Below the pieces are notes generated by a model. The model saw only the letters and a program-made list of their open reading frames with translations, was not told the origin of the DNA and made no database searches. From positions 1 to 64,000 of the forward strand of contig CAJXIL010000001.1 of assembly GCA_913054455.1 (NCBI GenBank): a stretch of DNA of 64,000 nt. The letters run 5' to 3'. Origin of the DNA: an uncultured Roseobacter sp. (lineage in GTDB: Bacteria; Pseudomonadota; Alphaproteobacteria; Rhodobacterales; Rhodobacteraceae). This document shows positions 7,946 to 17,690 of the stretch, one piece after another. Each line of letters starts with the position of its first letter. Position 1 is the first letter of the stretch. The position numbers and the translations under genes are program-made.

Positions 7946-9042
7946 TGCTTGAGGTGTCTTTGCGCCAGCCCCTGGATGGTTTTACGCTTGATTTGAGCTT
8001 TGAGGCCCCTGCCGGGGTGACAGTACTGTTTGGCGGTTCTGGGGCGGGCAAAACAGCCGTGATCAATGCGGTGGCCGGGCTGAGGCGCCCTGAAAGTGGT
8101 CGGGTGGCGTTGAACGGTCGGGTGTTGTTTGATCTAGGCAAAGGCCTTTGGGTGCCGCCGCACCGCCGTCGCTTGGGCTATATCTTCCAGGAGGCGCGGC
8201 TTTTCCCTCATCTCACCGTACGCCAAAATCTGTTGTTTGGCCGCTGGTTTGCGCCGCGTGGTGCCGTGCGGGAGGATCTGGATCGGATCGTGACCATGCT
8301 TGGCATCGGTGCCTTGATGCAGCGTCATCCCGTAGCGCTGTCGGGGGGGGAAAAGCAGCGGGTGGCCATTGGGCGGGCCTTGCTTTCCAGCCCGGATCTG
8401 ATCCTTGCGGATGAGCCTCTGGCCGCATTGGACGAGGCCCGCAAAGAAGAAATCCTGCCTTATTTTGAACGCCTGCGGGATGAGCTGAAGGTGCCGATGC
8501 TCTACGTCAGCCACTCCGCTGCTGAGGTGGCGCGCCTAGCCACATCCGTCGTGGTGCTGAAAGACGGACAGGTGCAACGCCAGGGTAACGCGGCAGAGGT
8601 CTTTGGTGACGATCGGGTGATGCCAACTGGGGTGCGCGCCGCAGGGGCGCTCCTCGAGGCTCGGTTGTTGCGCCATCATCCTGATGGGCTCAGCGAGCTT
8701 GATGCAGGGGGTGTGTCCCTGTTTTTGCCTCAGGTGCAACAGGCGCCCGGCAGCCTGTTGCGGGTGCGGATCCTGGCGCAGGATGTGATCCTGTCCCGAC
8801 ACCGCCCAGAGGGTTTGTCTGCTCTGAATATATTACCCGCCGAGGTCGAGCAGATCCGTAGTGGCAGCGGTCCTGGCGCCATGGTCTCGCTCAAGACCGA
8901 CGCAGGGCGGGTGCTGGCGCGTATCACCCGGCGTTCTGCTCAGGCGCTGGAGCTATCCTGCGGAACGCCCTGCTACGCCGTTGTCAAATCCGTTGCAATT
9001 GCCCGCAGCGATGTTGGCGGTGCGGTGCCCGTTGACGACTAG
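7945..9042 (+). CDS. modC: Molybdate ABC transporter, ATPase ModC
   Basis: This is a 365-residue ATPase that powers molybdate import. Walker A is GGSGAGKT (near residue 32), the signature is LSGGEKQR, Walker B is LILADEPLAALDE, and the switch histidine is in YVSHS. The C-terminal 85 residues form a MOP/TOBE-type molybdate-binding domain (from about GLSALNILPAEV), typical of ModC and absent from generic importers; it may allow inhibition by internal molybdate. I used the ATG that overlaps the modB stop rather than a longer upstream frame running inside modB. No modE regulator is in the window. Confidence 0.96.
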   Translation: MLEVSLRQPLDGFTLDLSFEAPAGVTVLFGGSGAGKTAVINAVAGLRRPESGRVALNGRVLFDLGKGLWVPPHRRRLGYIFQEARLFPHLTVRQNLLFGRWFAPRGAVREDLDRIVTMLGIGALMQRHPVALSGGEKQRVAIGRALLSSPDLILADEPLAALDEARKEEILPYFERLRDELKVPMLYVSHSAAEVARLATSVVVLKDGQVQRQGNAAEVFGDDRVMPTGVRAAGALLEARLLRHHPDGLSELDAGGVSLFLPQVQQAPGSLLRVRILAQDVILSRHRPEGLSALNILPAEVEQIRSGSGPGAMVSLKTDAGRVLARITRRSAQALELSCGTPCYAVVKSVAIARSDVGGAVPVDD

Positions 9043-9047
9043 ATCAG

Positions 9048-9075
9048 AAAAAAAGGCCACGCCCAAAGCGCGGCC
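9048..9075 (-). terminator. Terminator of the leftward LysM operon
   Basis: Read on the minus strand, GGCCGCGC and GCGTGGCC form an 8-base stem with one G-T pair, followed by seven T. It ends transcription from the 9113-11226 genes and, less efficiently because its T tract is poor, may also stop modC from the other side. Confidence 0.75.
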
Positions 9076-9112
9076 TCTTGTAGGTATCTTCGTAGGTCAA
9101 CCCCTAAGGCGG

Positions 9113-10132
9113 CTACTGCAACTGTGCCCAGAACAGCTCAAGATGGCGGGCAACGATTTCCTCAAACCGTCCCTCTTTCTTCAGAGCCTTCAGGCCAGCA
9201 TTGATCCGGTAGAGATGTGAGGTGCCACGCCAGTGGCGTTTGGAAATCACCACATGCAGCCCCTCTTCGGAGAGGGGGCGTTCCACTGGTAGGATACTGT
9301 TGCGCAGACCTTCCTCTATCAGGGTATTGGCGCCAAGGAACAGATTGACTGTGGCGGCGTCTACACGCCCTTCATTCACCAGATGAAAGCAGGCCGCAGG
9401 GGTGTCCGCCTGAACGAGAGTGATTTTTTCCTCCGTAAGCCAACGACGGCCTGGGCGATCCAGATCATGGGTGAAATACCCCTTGGGGCGGCACAGTGTC
9501 TTGCCCTCCAGATCGCTGTCTTGCTCAAAGGAAAACCCTGCATCCGCACGGGCAAAGAGCATGATTGGAATGGTGATCAGCGGCTCGGAGAAATGAAAGT
9601 TCACGCAGCGTTTATCCTGCGGCGTGGTCTCACAATCCGGCTTGAACCAGGGGAACCCCATATCAAACTCTTTGTCGTCGAGTTTTGGGAACAGATGTTT
9701 GGACCAGTCATTTTCCCAAGTGATCGAATAGGAAACAGGAGAGGGAGTGAGCTCCATTGCGGCGTTCACCAGCTCGGTAATCAAGCCCTGACCTGGCAAA
9801 TCCTGATCCGTGAAAGGGGCAAACCCACCCCCGGTCAGCAGTTTCATCTCGGCATCATCGCGGCGCAGCGGCGTGGCATCTGGGGCGGATACGCCCTTGG
9901 CGCAGGGAATGTGCAGAACCTTGCCCGGCTCGGCAACGGGGCCGGTCAGACGGCTTTGGTTGCCGTAGTAGATAAGGGTCCAGCGACCGCGATCCCCATA
10001 ATGGTGTTCTGCAATCGAGAAGAGCGTATCACCGGGTTGAACACGGTAATCCACGTCACAAATGGCCCAGGCAGTCACTGGGCTGAGAAAGCCCAGCACA
10101 ATAGCCAGTGAGAGTGATAGCTTTTTCAGCAT
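9113..10132 (-). CDS. LysM-domain / periplasmic solute-binding fusion protein (copy 1)
   Basis: This is a 339-residue exported protein. A signal peptide (to about TAWA, residue 23) precedes a LysM domain (YRVQPGDTLFSIAEHHYGD to about VLHIPC), which in other proteins binds peptidoglycan. The rest resembles a family-3 solute-binding domain, from about KLLTGGGFAPFTD, with a GFPWFKPDC motif and several cysteines. The neighbouring gene is a paralogue with the same architecture and many identical motifs (RCVNF, GKTLCRP, GRRWL). No permease or ATPase is nearby, so a wall-anchored sensor or scavenger is more likely than an ABC importer. The ligand is unknown. Confidence 0.85.
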   Translation of the reverse strand: MLKKLSLSLAIVLGFLSPVTAWAICDVDYRVQPGDTLFSIAEHHYGDRGRWTLIYYGNQSRLTGPVAEPGKVLHIPCAKGVSAPDATPLRRDDAEMKLLTGGGFAPFTDQDLPGQGLITELVNAAMELTPSPVSYSITWENDWSKHLFPKLDDKEFDMGFPWFKPDCETTPQDKRCVNFHFSEPLITIPIMLFARADAGFSFEQDSDLEGKTLCRPKGYFTHDLDRPGRRWLTEEKITLVQADTPAACFHLVNEGRVDAATVNLFLGANTLIEEGLRNSILPVERPLSEEGLHVVISKRHWRGTSHLYRINAGLKALKKEGRFEEIVARHLELFWAQLQ

Positions 10133-10143
10133 GATAGCCTCTC

Positions 10144-11226
10144 CTAGAACTCAGCCCAGATGCGGGAGAGGTGATCCTCGATGATGCGCTGGTAGGTGCC
10201 ATCGTCGCGCACGTTCTTCAGACCCTCGCTGACCAGCGCCATCATTTCTTCGGCGCGGGGATGGGTTTTGTGCACCACCGCGTGGATGCCCAGAACCGAC
10301 AGAGGCTGTGGCAGAACATTGAACTGGCCTGCCAGATCATGCTCTTTCATAACGCTGCGACCGGTGAATTCATTGATCGCAACCGCGTCGGCCTCACCTT
10401 TTGCCACCATGTCAAAGCAGTCTTTGACCGTATGAGGGGATTTCAGGGTGATCTTGTTGTCCGCAATCCAGCGGCGGCCAGAGCCATCCAGGTCGAAGGT
10501 CAAATAGCCATTGGGGCGGCACAGGGTCTTGCCCAGAATGTCGGCGTCATCCTCAAAGGTGAAGGGGCGGCTTTTGTCGACGAAGAGCAGCATCAGGGTC
10601 TCAAACATCGAGTCCGAGAACAGGAAGTTCACACAGCGATAGCTGTCGGGCATGCTGTCGCAATCGGGTCGATACCAGGGAAAGCCCACGTCGAGCAGGG
10701 CGTTGGACAGTAGGGGGTCAAAATGGGATCCCCAGTCATTCACCCAGTGGATGGCATAGCCTTCTTTTGGGGCCGCCGAGGTCATAACTGCATCCATTAC
10801 ATCCGTGATTAACCCGCCATTATGCGAAGCCTTGGAGGTAAAGGGGGCGTAGTCATCACCTGTCAGCAGATTGATTTTCTGCCGAACCGATGCATTGCCT
10901 GGTGTCACTTTTACGGGCGCTGCGGCAACCGGGGCTGCGCTGGCGGCCTTGGTGCCGCCCTCCAAGCCGGTCGGCAATCCGTTGATACAGGGCATCCGCA
11001 GTTTCATACCGACGCGAATTGCATTTGGCTTGGGGCCAATGGCGTCGATGTTTTGCGAATGGATGGTGCTCCAAGTGCCAACATCCTTGTACAACCGGTC
11101 CGCGATCACAGACAGGCTGTCTCCGGATCTGACCTTGTAGTAACCACCACAGGTTTCAGCAGCGAGGGTCTGTGCGGAAAATAGGCCGACAACTGCAAGA
11201 GTTGCTGCCAGGAGCGTGTTCTTCAT
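10144..11226 (-). CDS. LysM-domain / periplasmic solute-binding fusion protein (copy 2)
   Basis: This is a 360-residue paralogue of the gene that follows it 11 bases downstream. It has a signal peptide ending near TLAAE, then a LysM domain (YYKVRSGDSLSVIADRLYKD). An Ala/Pro-rich linker of about 35 residues, longer than in copy 1, leads to a family-3-like binding domain (KINLLTGDDYAPFTSK, GFPWYRPDC, GKTLCRPNGY, GRRWI). The two copies look like a tandem duplication that has diverged. They form an operon read leftward and closed by the terminator at 9048-9075. Its function beyond likely peptidoglycan association cannot be read from sequence. Confidence 0.85.
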   Translation of the reverse strand: MKNTLLAATLAVVGLFSAQTLAAETCGGYYKVRSGDSLSVIADRLYKDVGTWSTIHSQNIDAIGPKPNAIRVGMKLRMPCINGLPTGLEGGTKAASAAPVAAAPVKVTPGNASVRQKINLLTGDDYAPFTSKASHNGGLITDVMDAVMTSAAPKEGYAIHWVNDWGSHFDPLLSNALLDVGFPWYRPDCDSMPDSYRCVNFLFSDSMFETLMLLFVDKSRPFTFEDDADILGKTLCRPNGYLTFDLDGSGRRWIADNKITLKSPHTVKDCFDMVAKGEADAVAINEFTGRSVMKEHDLAGQFNVLPQPLSVLGIHAVVHKTHPRAEEMMALVSEGLKNVRDDGTYQRIIEDHLSRIWAEF

Positions 11227-11394
11227 GTGGTTCCCCCCAGGGATGCAAATAATTCGGTCGCCACGATCTAAGCCGTGTTTGAGTTGAGACCGGTTGGAAA
11301 TTGAGAAGGTATTTGATCGGGTCCGGTGCAGTCAGGAGCCCAAAGTTGACAGAGCCCTCAGGATGGCAGGATCCCAAGGACGACATGTTTCGTT

Positions 11395-12267
11395 TTATTG
11401 GCCGCCAAACAGTGTCAACAGCGCGTCGGTGTTGACCTCACCTGAGCTTGTCAACAACAGGGCGGGCACGGCCACTTTTTGCGTGCGATGCGCGTCGTTG
11501 ACCATTTGATCGATGTACTGGCGCGATTGCCCCTGCTCCAGTGCCGTCAACACCATGGCATAAAGTCCACTGACCTCTCCCATATTCACAGAGGTAGGTG
11601 CGGCTGTTTCAGGCAGCGCGGCTGCGTATGACTTTGGCGTCCCATTGCGCAGGGCGGCCAGTGTGCCTGCGGTGATCTGGGCCACTATGTCAGCATTGTT
11701 TGCGTCAGAGGCTGCGGCCAACTGCGCAACAGGGGTCGTCGACAAAGTTCCAGCATCAGCCGCAGCAATGACTGGGCTATAGCCCGAAGCCCCTGCCAAG
11801 CCCCCGCCTTGTATCTCACTGTCAGATCCTGAAAATTGCAAGAAGGTCAGGGCGATAGCAGCAATGCCCAAAACAGCGGCCGCGGCGATGAGTTTTATCA
11901 TTTTCATAGAAAGTCCCGGCGGAGGCAAAATTACAGAATCGATCGGCGTCGTGTCATGGGCACGCTCAGCAAACCCATCGTTCCAAGGCGCAGAAGCCGA
12001 AGGCGTGGTGGGTTCTACGGATGAAATAACACTGTGCGCTGCGCCATTCGTTTCGATATTTGCTGGTTCATTAAGATCGTTGATCGCCAAATCAGGAGGG
12101 CGCGCTTCGCCGTCGTGCGGGGAAACCACCTGCAACCCCGACTTTGCAACGACGCGGATATTGCCTTTGGTGACAACCGCGTTGAGCTTGACCGGTTTGG
12201 ACGTTGGCGCAGTTGAAGGGGTGTCATCTGTGGGGAAATCTAAGGACTGTAGCACTGAATCTGTCAC
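11395..12267 (-). CDS. Unrecognised single-pass membrane protein
   Basis: I do not recognise this 290-residue protein. The first 120 residues are polar, rich in Pro, Ser, Thr and acidic residues, and probably disordered. One transmembrane helix follows (about residues 120-143, MKMIKLIAAAAVLGIAAIAL), then an Ala-rich outer region with small repeated AAA/LAA patches ending in NTDALLTLFGGQ. A cytoplasmic N-terminus and periplasmic C-terminus would be expected. The start is a GTG at 12265-12267 with a poor ribosome binding site. It lies 168 bases upstream of the LysM genes on the same strand and may belong with them. Confidence 0.6.
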   Translation of the reverse strand: MTDSVLQSLDFPTDDTPSTAPTSKPVKLNAVVTKGNIRVVAKSGLQVVSPHDGEARPPDLAINDLNEPANIETNGAAHSVISSVEPTTPSASAPWNDGFAERAHDTTPIDSVILPPPGLSMKMIKLIAAAAVLGIAAIALTFLQFSGSDSEIQGGGLAGASGYSPVIAAADAGTLSTTPVAQLAAASDANNADIVAQITAGTLAALRNGTPKSYAAALPETAAPTSVNMGEVSGLYAMVLTALEQGQSRQYIDQMVNDAHRTQKVAVPALLLTSSGEVNTDALLTLFGGQ

Positions 12268-12677
12268 CCTTTAACGCGGCATACTGGACGGTCTTTGGGC
12301 GGATATGCCAAGACTTTCCTCTAAGTTAACAATTTATTAACCAATTGCCGAATCAGCGTCAACATGGCGTTGCGCTTGGAATTTCGGCACCTCTTCTTGC
12401 TTTGCAAAATGAGATTAAAAACTATGTGTAGCTTTGGTTTTAAACGATAAAATGCCTGACTTTGGACAATGCGGCTGCGGGTTCTCATGCGCAAAAGCCA
12501 CATGTCAACACTATACTGGGAAATTTCAATATCTTCCCTGGGCTGCTTTTGCGTTGCATTGATGCAATTTAGGGTAGAAATTTGTACGCCTAGGCCAAGC
12601 ACTCCTTCAGGCCTTACCCATTGCTTCCGCAAAGGGGGCATCTTGAGCGCTCGGGCCCACGAGTCTTGGGGAGGAGC
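12268..12677. other. AT-rich intergenic region
   Basis: About 410 bases lie between the membrane-protein gene and the end of hutF. The part near 12315-12350 is very AT-rich (TTAACAATTTATTAACC), which would suit a promoter for the leftward gene ending at 11395. Short frames on both strands lack ribosome binding sites and recognisable motifs. I see nothing else here. Confidence 0.45.
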
Positions 12678-14048
12678 CTAGCCGATCTCTGATAGCAGAT
12701 CGGACATTGCCTTACGGTAACGGGCAACGACTGGATCACGGGCAATATGGCGCCCCGCCTGAACAGTATGACGTCCTGCTGACCACAGATCGGTGATAAC
12801 ACTGTCTTTGGCGGCGAAGACAAGCCCATCCAAAATCTGGTCATTTGTCAGAGCGCAGAGCGATGGATGGTTGGTCTCGATGGCCAGTAGATCCGCCCAT
12901 TGGCCTTCCGCTATTTCTCCCTTTCCACGCCCTAGGGTCAGGGCGCTGCCCTTGGCGGCACCGGTGTAGAGCGCATGGCCGACCGAGCCTTCACCTCGGA
13001 CCAGAACATTGCGCGCCAGGTCCCGCAGGCGCTGTGAATACTCAAGTGTACGCAGCTCTTCTGTGAGGGAGATCAATACATTGGAATCCGACCCCACCCC
13101 AAAGGCTCCGTTCGCTTCCAGATAGGTGGCGCCATTAAAAGGGCCGTCGCCAAGATTGGCTTCCGTTATCGGGCAAAGACCGGCAACTGCGCCGGATCGG
13201 GCCATGGCGATTGTCTCGTCCTGGGTCATATGAGTGGCGTGGATCAGGCACCAGTTTTGACTCACCGGGGCATTGGCCATGAGCCATTCAACCGGGCGCG
13301 CGCCGAGACCGGCCAGGACCTCTTGAACCTCCTTTGGCTGTTCAGCGATATGAATATGGACAAGGCAGTCCTCAGCTTGGGTTTGCAAGACCCGTGCAAG
13401 ATCGTCTGGTGCGGTGGCCCGCAAGGAATGTGGGGCAATGCCAACCTGACAATCGGCGGGCAGGGTGGAGGCCGCGCTGCGCGCGAGCTCCACAAGCCTG
13501 CAAAACTGGTCTACATCATTGCCAAACCGCAGCTGCCCCGGTTCTAGCGGTCGTTTGCCGACCCCTGCATAGCTATAGAGGACTGGGAGATGGGTGAGGC
13601 CGATACCCGTTTCAACCGCGGCCGCCATGATCCGGTCCGAATGCTCTGCCAGGTTATCATAGGTTTGGCCGTCTTTTTGGTGGTGCAGGTAGTGGAATTC
13701 TCCGACCGAAGCATAGCCTGCCTCCTGCATTTCCATAAAGACCAAAGCGGCGATGGCTTCGATTTGGTCTGGGGAAAGGTGAGCGGTAAAGCGATACATG
13801 AGTTCGCGCCAGGTCCAAAAACTATCGCGCCCGGCCAGGCGGTATTCGGTCATCCCGGCCATGGCCCGCTGAAAGCTATGGCTGTGCAAATTCCCCAGCG
13901 CGGGCAAAAGGCTGTCGACCCGGCAATCGCTGGATGCAGGCTGGGTGTTGACGCAGATCTCTGAAATCTTGCCGCCATGCAGTGTCAGGCGCACTTGCTC
14001 AGCCCAGCCTGTGGTCAATAGTGCACGTTTTGCAAAGATCGTGGTCAT
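12678..14048 (-). CDS. hutF: Formimidoylglutamate deiminase HutF
   Basis: HutF hydrolyses N-formimino-L-glutamate to N-formylglutamate and ammonia, the step before HutG in this version of histidine breakdown. The 456-residue protein is an amidohydrolase: the metal-binding motif LGNLHSHSFQRAM is near residue 55, further histidines follow in VHIHIAEQP and IHATHMT, and the metal aspartate is in GVGSDSNV. It is transcribed away from hutIHGU across an 83-base region holding a 14-base palindrome, the likely HutC operator. Length and motifs match the family. Confidence 0.95.
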   Translation of the reverse strand: MTTIFAKRALLTTGWAEQVRLTLHGGKISEICVNTQPASSDCRVDSLLPALGNLHSHSFQRAMAGMTEYRLAGRDSFWTWRELMYRFTAHLSPDQIEAIAALVFMEMQEAGYASVGEFHYLHHQKDGQTYDNLAEHSDRIMAAAVETGIGLTHLPVLYSYAGVGKRPLEPGQLRFGNDVDQFCRLVELARSAASTLPADCQVGIAPHSLRATAPDDLARVLQTQAEDCLVHIHIAEQPKEVQEVLAGLGARPVEWLMANAPVSQNWCLIHATHMTQDETIAMARSGAVAGLCPITEANLGDGPFNGATYLEANGAFGVGSDSNVLISLTEELRTLEYSQRLRDLARNVLVRGEGSVGHALYTGAAKGSALTLGRGKGEIAEGQWADLLAIETNHPSLCALTNDQILDGLVFAAKDSVITDLWSAGRHTVQAGRHIARDPVVARYRKAMSDLLSEIG

Positions 14049-14062
14049 TTCTTACCTCGTTT

Positions 14063-14076
14063 TATGTCTAGACATA
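14063..14076. promoter_or_regulatory. Probable HutC operator between hutF and hutI
   Basis: TATGTCTAGACATA is a perfect 14-base palindrome midway between the divergent hutF and hutI starts. This is where a GntR-family repressor such as the HutC encoded at 19386-20108 would act. A partly similar sequence (TTGTCTAAGTGTATAG, near 20118-20133) lies in front of hutC and may mediate autoregulation. HutC repressors are normally released by urocanate. Confidence 0.65.
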
Positions 14077-14131
14077 TGACATATTGATTTGTACGAGAAA
14101 AGAGGAAAACAGATTTTTGTGGAGGTCACCC

Positions 14132-15343
14132 ATGACGACAGAGGGTCACGTTTTTACCGAGCTACGTGCGGCTACTCTTGTCGCCGGAGCAGGACCCTAT
14201 GGGCTCGTTGATGCCGCAGCGATTGCCGTGGTTGAGGGGAAAATCGCCTGGGTCGGCCCCGAAAGCGAGCTACCAGTCGCCTTTGAGGGCTGCCCCAAAA
14301 CCTCCTTGGGCAACCGTTTGGTCACCCCAGGTTTGATCGACTGCCACACCCATGTGGTGCATGGTGGCAATCGCGCTGCGGAATTCGAGATGCGCCTCAA
14401 CGGAGCCAGTTATGAAGAGCTTGCACGGGCAGGCGGTGGTATTGTCTCCACAGTCACCGCCACCCGTGCTGCCACCGTGGAGGCGTTGGTCGCTCAAGCG
14501 CTACCCCGCATTGACGCCATGCTGGCTGAAGGGGTCACCACGGTAGAAGTGAAATCCGGATATGGCTTGGACCAAGAGACCGAGTTGAACATGCTGCGGG
14601 CGGCCCGCGCCTTGCCAGAGCATCGCGCAATTCGGGTTGTGACCAGTTTTCTTGGGGCGCATGCGGTACCTGCGGAGTACAGCGGCAATGCTGATGGCTA
14701 TATCGCAGAGGTCTGTATCCCAACGCTGCGCGCAGCCCATCGCGAAGGTCTGGTTGATGCGGTTGATGGCTTTTGCGAAGGAATAGCGTTTTCCCCAGCC
14801 CAGATCGCACAGGTCTTTGATGAGGCACGCCGTTTGGGCCTGCCGGTGAAACTTCACGCAGAGCAGCTGTCCAATCTGGGCGGGGCCAAACTGGCGGCCA
14901 GTTACGGTGCGCTTTCTGCCGACCATATCGAATACCTTGATGGTGACGGGGTTGCCGCCATGGCGGAGGCTGGAACCGTGGCGGTGATTCTGCCTGGTGC
15001 CTTTTATACCCTGCGCGAAACACAAATGCCGCCGCTGGATCTGTTGCGCGCTGTGGGCGTGCCCATGGCGCTGGCCACCGATTGCAATCCTGGTTCTGCA
15101 CCGATGACGTCGCTTTTGCTGGCGATGAATATGGGCTGCACCCTGTTTCGCATGACGCCCGAAGAAGCCCTGTGCGGTGTCACTAGCCATGGGGCCCAGG
15201 CTCTTGGGCTTTCGGACCGCGGCTGCCTTGCCGTGGGGCAGCTTGCGGATCTTGCGGTTTGGGACGTCGCTCATCCGGCAGAGCTGGCCTATCGCATTGG
15301 CTTTAACCCTCTTTACGCGCGCATTATTGGAGGTTCCCTGTGA
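14132..15343 (+). CDS. hutI: Imidazolonepropionase HutI
   Basis: HutI hydrolyses imidazolone-5-propionate to N-formimino-L-glutamate. The 403-residue protein is an amidohydrolase: the first metal motif is [11 protein letters not shown], with later ligands in [18 protein letters not shown] and the aspartate in LATDCNPG. I chose ATG 14132, not an upstream in-frame ATG at 14084, because GGAGGT at 14121-14126 sits 5 bases before it and the 14084 start would lie inside the operator region. Its stop overlaps the hutH start by 4 bases. Confidence 0.96.
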   Translation: MTTEGHVFTELRAATLVAGAGPYGLVDAAAIAVVEGKIAWVGPESELPVAFEGCPKTSLGNRLVTPGLIDCHTHVVHGGNRAAEFEMRLNGASYEELARAGGGIVSTVTATRAATVEALVAQALPRIDAMLAEGVTTVEVKSGYGLDQETELNMLRAARALPEHRAIRVVTSFLGAHAVPAEYSGNADGYIAEVCIPTLRAAHREGLVDAVDGFCEGIAFSPAQIAQVFDEARRLGLPVKLHAEQLSNLGGAKLAASYGALSADHIEYLDGDGVAAMAEAGTVAVILPGAFYTLRETQMPPLDLLRAVGVPMALATDCNPGSAPMTSLLLAMNMGCTLFRMTPEEALCGVTSHGAQALGLSDRGCLAVGQLADLAVWDVAHPAELAYRIGFNPLYARIIGGSL

Positions 15344-16890
15344 CCAACCAAACCTTGACCCTGACCCTCACGCCTGGTGCGGTTTCTCTTGCCGAGCTTG
15401 AACGGGTTTTCCGCGAAGAATGCGCTGTGCGTCTCGATGCGAGTTGCCGTCCGGACATTGAGCGCGCGCATAGCCATATCGCCGCCGCCGCTGCTGGAGA
15501 GGCCGCAGTTTATGGGGTCAATACAGGCTTTGGCAAATTGGCCAGCGTCAAAATCGCGGCTGAGGATACCGCCACTTTGCAACGCAACCTGATCCTAAGC
15601 CACTGTTGTGGTGTCGGCCCGGCGATACCGCGGGCCCATGCGCGTTTGATGATGGTGCTGAAATTGCTCAGCCTTGGCCGTGGTGCCTCTGGGGTGCGGT
15701 TGGAGGTCATCGATCTGCTTGAGGCTATGTTGGAAAAAGGCGTTACCCCGGTCATTCCGGCGCAGGGTTCGGTTGGGGCCTCTGGCGATCTGGCGCCGCT
15801 CTCGCATATGGCAGCGGTGATGATGGGGGCGGCTGAGGCGGAGTATGACGGTCGGATCCTGTCGGGAGAGGCGGCGCTTGCGGCGGCTGGTCTGGCTCCG
15901 ATCGAGTTTGGCCCCAAAGAGGGGCTGGCGCTGATCAATGGCACGCAGTTTTCCACCGCCTTTGGCCTCGTCGGCCTGTTTGGGGCCTGGCAAGCGGCCC
16001 AAAGCGCGCTTGTGACCTCGGCGTTGACCACGGATGCGATTATGGGATCCACGGCGCCACTGCAGCCTGAAATTCATAGCCTGCGCGGTCATCGCGGTCA
16101 GGTAGAGGCCGCTGCCACCATGCGGTTGCTGCTTGCGGGATCGGTCATTCGCGAAAGTCACCGTGACGATGATGCCCGCGTGCAGGATCCCTATTGTATC
16201 CGTTGTCAGCCACAGGTGGTTGGTGCCGCGATGGATGTGCTGCGCCAAGCCGCGCTGACGCTGGAGATCGAGGCCAACGCCGCCACTGATAACCCGCTGG
16301 TGCTGGTTGGCGCTGATCTGATTGTCTCGGGCGGGAATTTTCACGCAGAGCCTGTTGGCTTTGCCGCCGATATGATCGCGCTGGCAATTGCCGAGATCGG
16401 CGCCATCGCTCAACGCCGCATTGCGCTGATTGTCGATCCGGTGCTGAGCCACGATCTGCCGCCTTTCCTGACGCCCAATCCTGGCCTCAACTCCGGCTAT
16501 ATGATTGCTGAGGTGACAACAGCCGCGTTGATGAGCGAGAACAAGCACCTGGCCAACCCCTGCGTCACCGATAGCACGCCGACCTCTGCCAATCAGGAAG
16601 ACCATGTTTCCATGGCTGCTCATGGTGCAAGGCGTCTCGGGCAGATGCTGGTGAATCTCGAACGCATCCTCGGGGTTGAGCTGCTCTGCGCGAGCCAGGG
16701 CGTGGAATTCCGCGCTCCTTTATCCACCAGCGACGCATTGCAGCACGTGATCGCAAAGCTGCGGGACGCGGTGCCGCCCTTGGACGAGGATCGCTACACT
16801 GCACCGGATATTGAGGCCGCTTCGGCGCTGATCATGTGCGGAGAAATTGCAAGGTGTAGTCAGATCGCCATGCCGGAGCTGGGAGCATGA
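15340..16890 (+). CDS. hutH: Histidine ammonia-lyase HutH
   Basis: HutH deaminates L-histidine to urocanate, the entry step. The 516-residue length is typical. The Ala-Ser-Gly triad that cyclises into the MIO electrophile is A147-S148-G149 in [14 protein letters not shown]. Further family motifs are [24 protein letters not shown] and [13 protein letters not shown]. The start is GTG 15340, overlapping the hutI stop. The stop overlaps the hutG start as ATGA, so hutI, hutH, hutG and hutU are coupled in translation. Confidence 0.97.
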   Translation: MTNQTLTLTLTPGAVSLAELERVFREECAVRLDASCRPDIERAHSHIAAAAAGEAAVYGVNTGFGKLASVKIAAEDTATLQRNLILSHCCGVGPAIPRAHARLMMVLKLLSLGRGASGVRLEVIDLLEAMLEKGVTPVIPAQGSVGASGDLAPLSHMAAVMMGAAEAEYDGRILSGEAALAAAGLAPIEFGPKEGLALINGTQFSTAFGLVGLFGAWQAAQSALVTSALTTDAIMGSTAPLQPEIHSLRGHRGQVEAAATMRLLLAGSVIRESHRDDDARVQDPYCIRCQPQVVGAAMDVLRQAALTLEIEANAATDNPLVLVGADLIVSGGNFHAEPVGFAADMIALAIAEIGAIAQRRIALIVDPVLSHDLPPFLTPNPGLNSGYMIAEVTTAALMSENKHLANPCVTDSTPTSANQEDHVSMAAHGARRLGQMLVNLERILGVELLCASQGVEFRAPLSTSDALQHVIAKLRDAVPPLDEDRYTAPDIEAASALIMCGEIARCSQIAMPELGA

Positions 16891-17690
16891 TCTCCGCTGT
16901 TGATGTCACCAGAGGCGACAGCCCCTTGGTTCTGGGTCTGCCCCATACAGGGACATATGTCCCTGCAGAGGTTGCAGCAAAGCTGAACGCGCGGGGAAGG
17001 GGGTTGGATGACACCGATTGGCACATTGACAGGCTCTATGAGGGGCTTTTGCCCGATGTGACCTCTGTCCGTGCGGTCTTTCATCGCTATGTGATCGATG
17101 CCAACCGGGATCCCTCGGGGGTCTCGCTCTACCCTGGCCAAAACACCACGACTTTGGTTCCGCTGACGGATTTTGATGGTCACCCTATCTGGGATCAGGA
17201 GCCAGATGCAGCAGAGATTGACTCCCGCTGCCGGGAATTTCACGCGCCTTATCATAGGGCACTTGAGGCAGAGCTGGCACGGGTGAAAGCCATACACGGC
17301 TTTGCCATTCTTTATGATTGCCACTCGATCCGCAGCACTATTCCCTTTCTGTTTGAAGGAGTCCTGCCGGACTTCAATACCGGGACAAATATGGGCCGTA
17401 CCTGTGACCCCGAACTCGAGGAGATTGTGGTCTCAGCCTGCACAAAGGCCAAGAACTATGGGTCTGTGTTGAACGGCCGTTTCAAAGGTGGCTGGACCAC
17501 CCGCCACTATGGCCGCCCTGATGAAGGCCTGCATGCCATTCAAATGGAACTGGCGCAAAGCACCTATCTAACCCGCGAGGCCGCCCCTTGGATCTATGAC
17601 CAGACCAAGGCCAACCGCCTGCGTGAACATTTACATACCATTCTCACTCGCCTGGCTGACTGGGCGCCCCAGACCGGAGGAAACACATGA
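16887..17690 (+). CDS. hutG: N-formylglutamate deformylase HutG
   Basis: HutG hydrolyses N-formyl-L-glutamate to glutamate and formate, completing the HutF/HutG branch. The 267-residue protein belongs to the zinc-dependent N-formylglutamate amidohydrolase family: it opens with [13 protein letters not shown] and has [10 protein letters not shown] and LYDCHSIRS, whose histidine and aspartate fit the metal site, plus HAIQMELAQ. It overlaps hutH upstream and hutU downstream by 4 bases each. Having both hutF and hutG shows formate, not formamide, is the end product here. Confidence 0.95.
   Translation: MISAVDVTRGDSPLVLGLPHTGTYVPAEVAAKLNARGRGLDDTDWHIDRLYEGLLPDVTSVRAVFHRYVIDANRDPSGVSLYPGQNTTTLVPLTDFDGHPIWDQEPDAAEIDSRCREFHAPYHRALEAELARVKAIHGFAILYDCHSIRSTIPFLFEGVLPDFNTGTNMGRTCDPELEEIVVSACTKAKNYGSVLNGRFKGGWTTRHYGRPDEGLHAIQMELAQSTYLTREAAPWIYDQTKANRLREHLHTILTRLADWAPQTGGNT

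Noticed and set aside
12321-12641. 106-codon minus-strand frame in the hutF upstream gap
   Set aside because: Basic, low-complexity translation without motif; AT-rich intergenic sequence.
12680-12701. CCGATCT...AGATCGG inverted repeat as hutF terminator
   Set aside because: It lies inside the last hutF codons and no T run follows on the minus strand.
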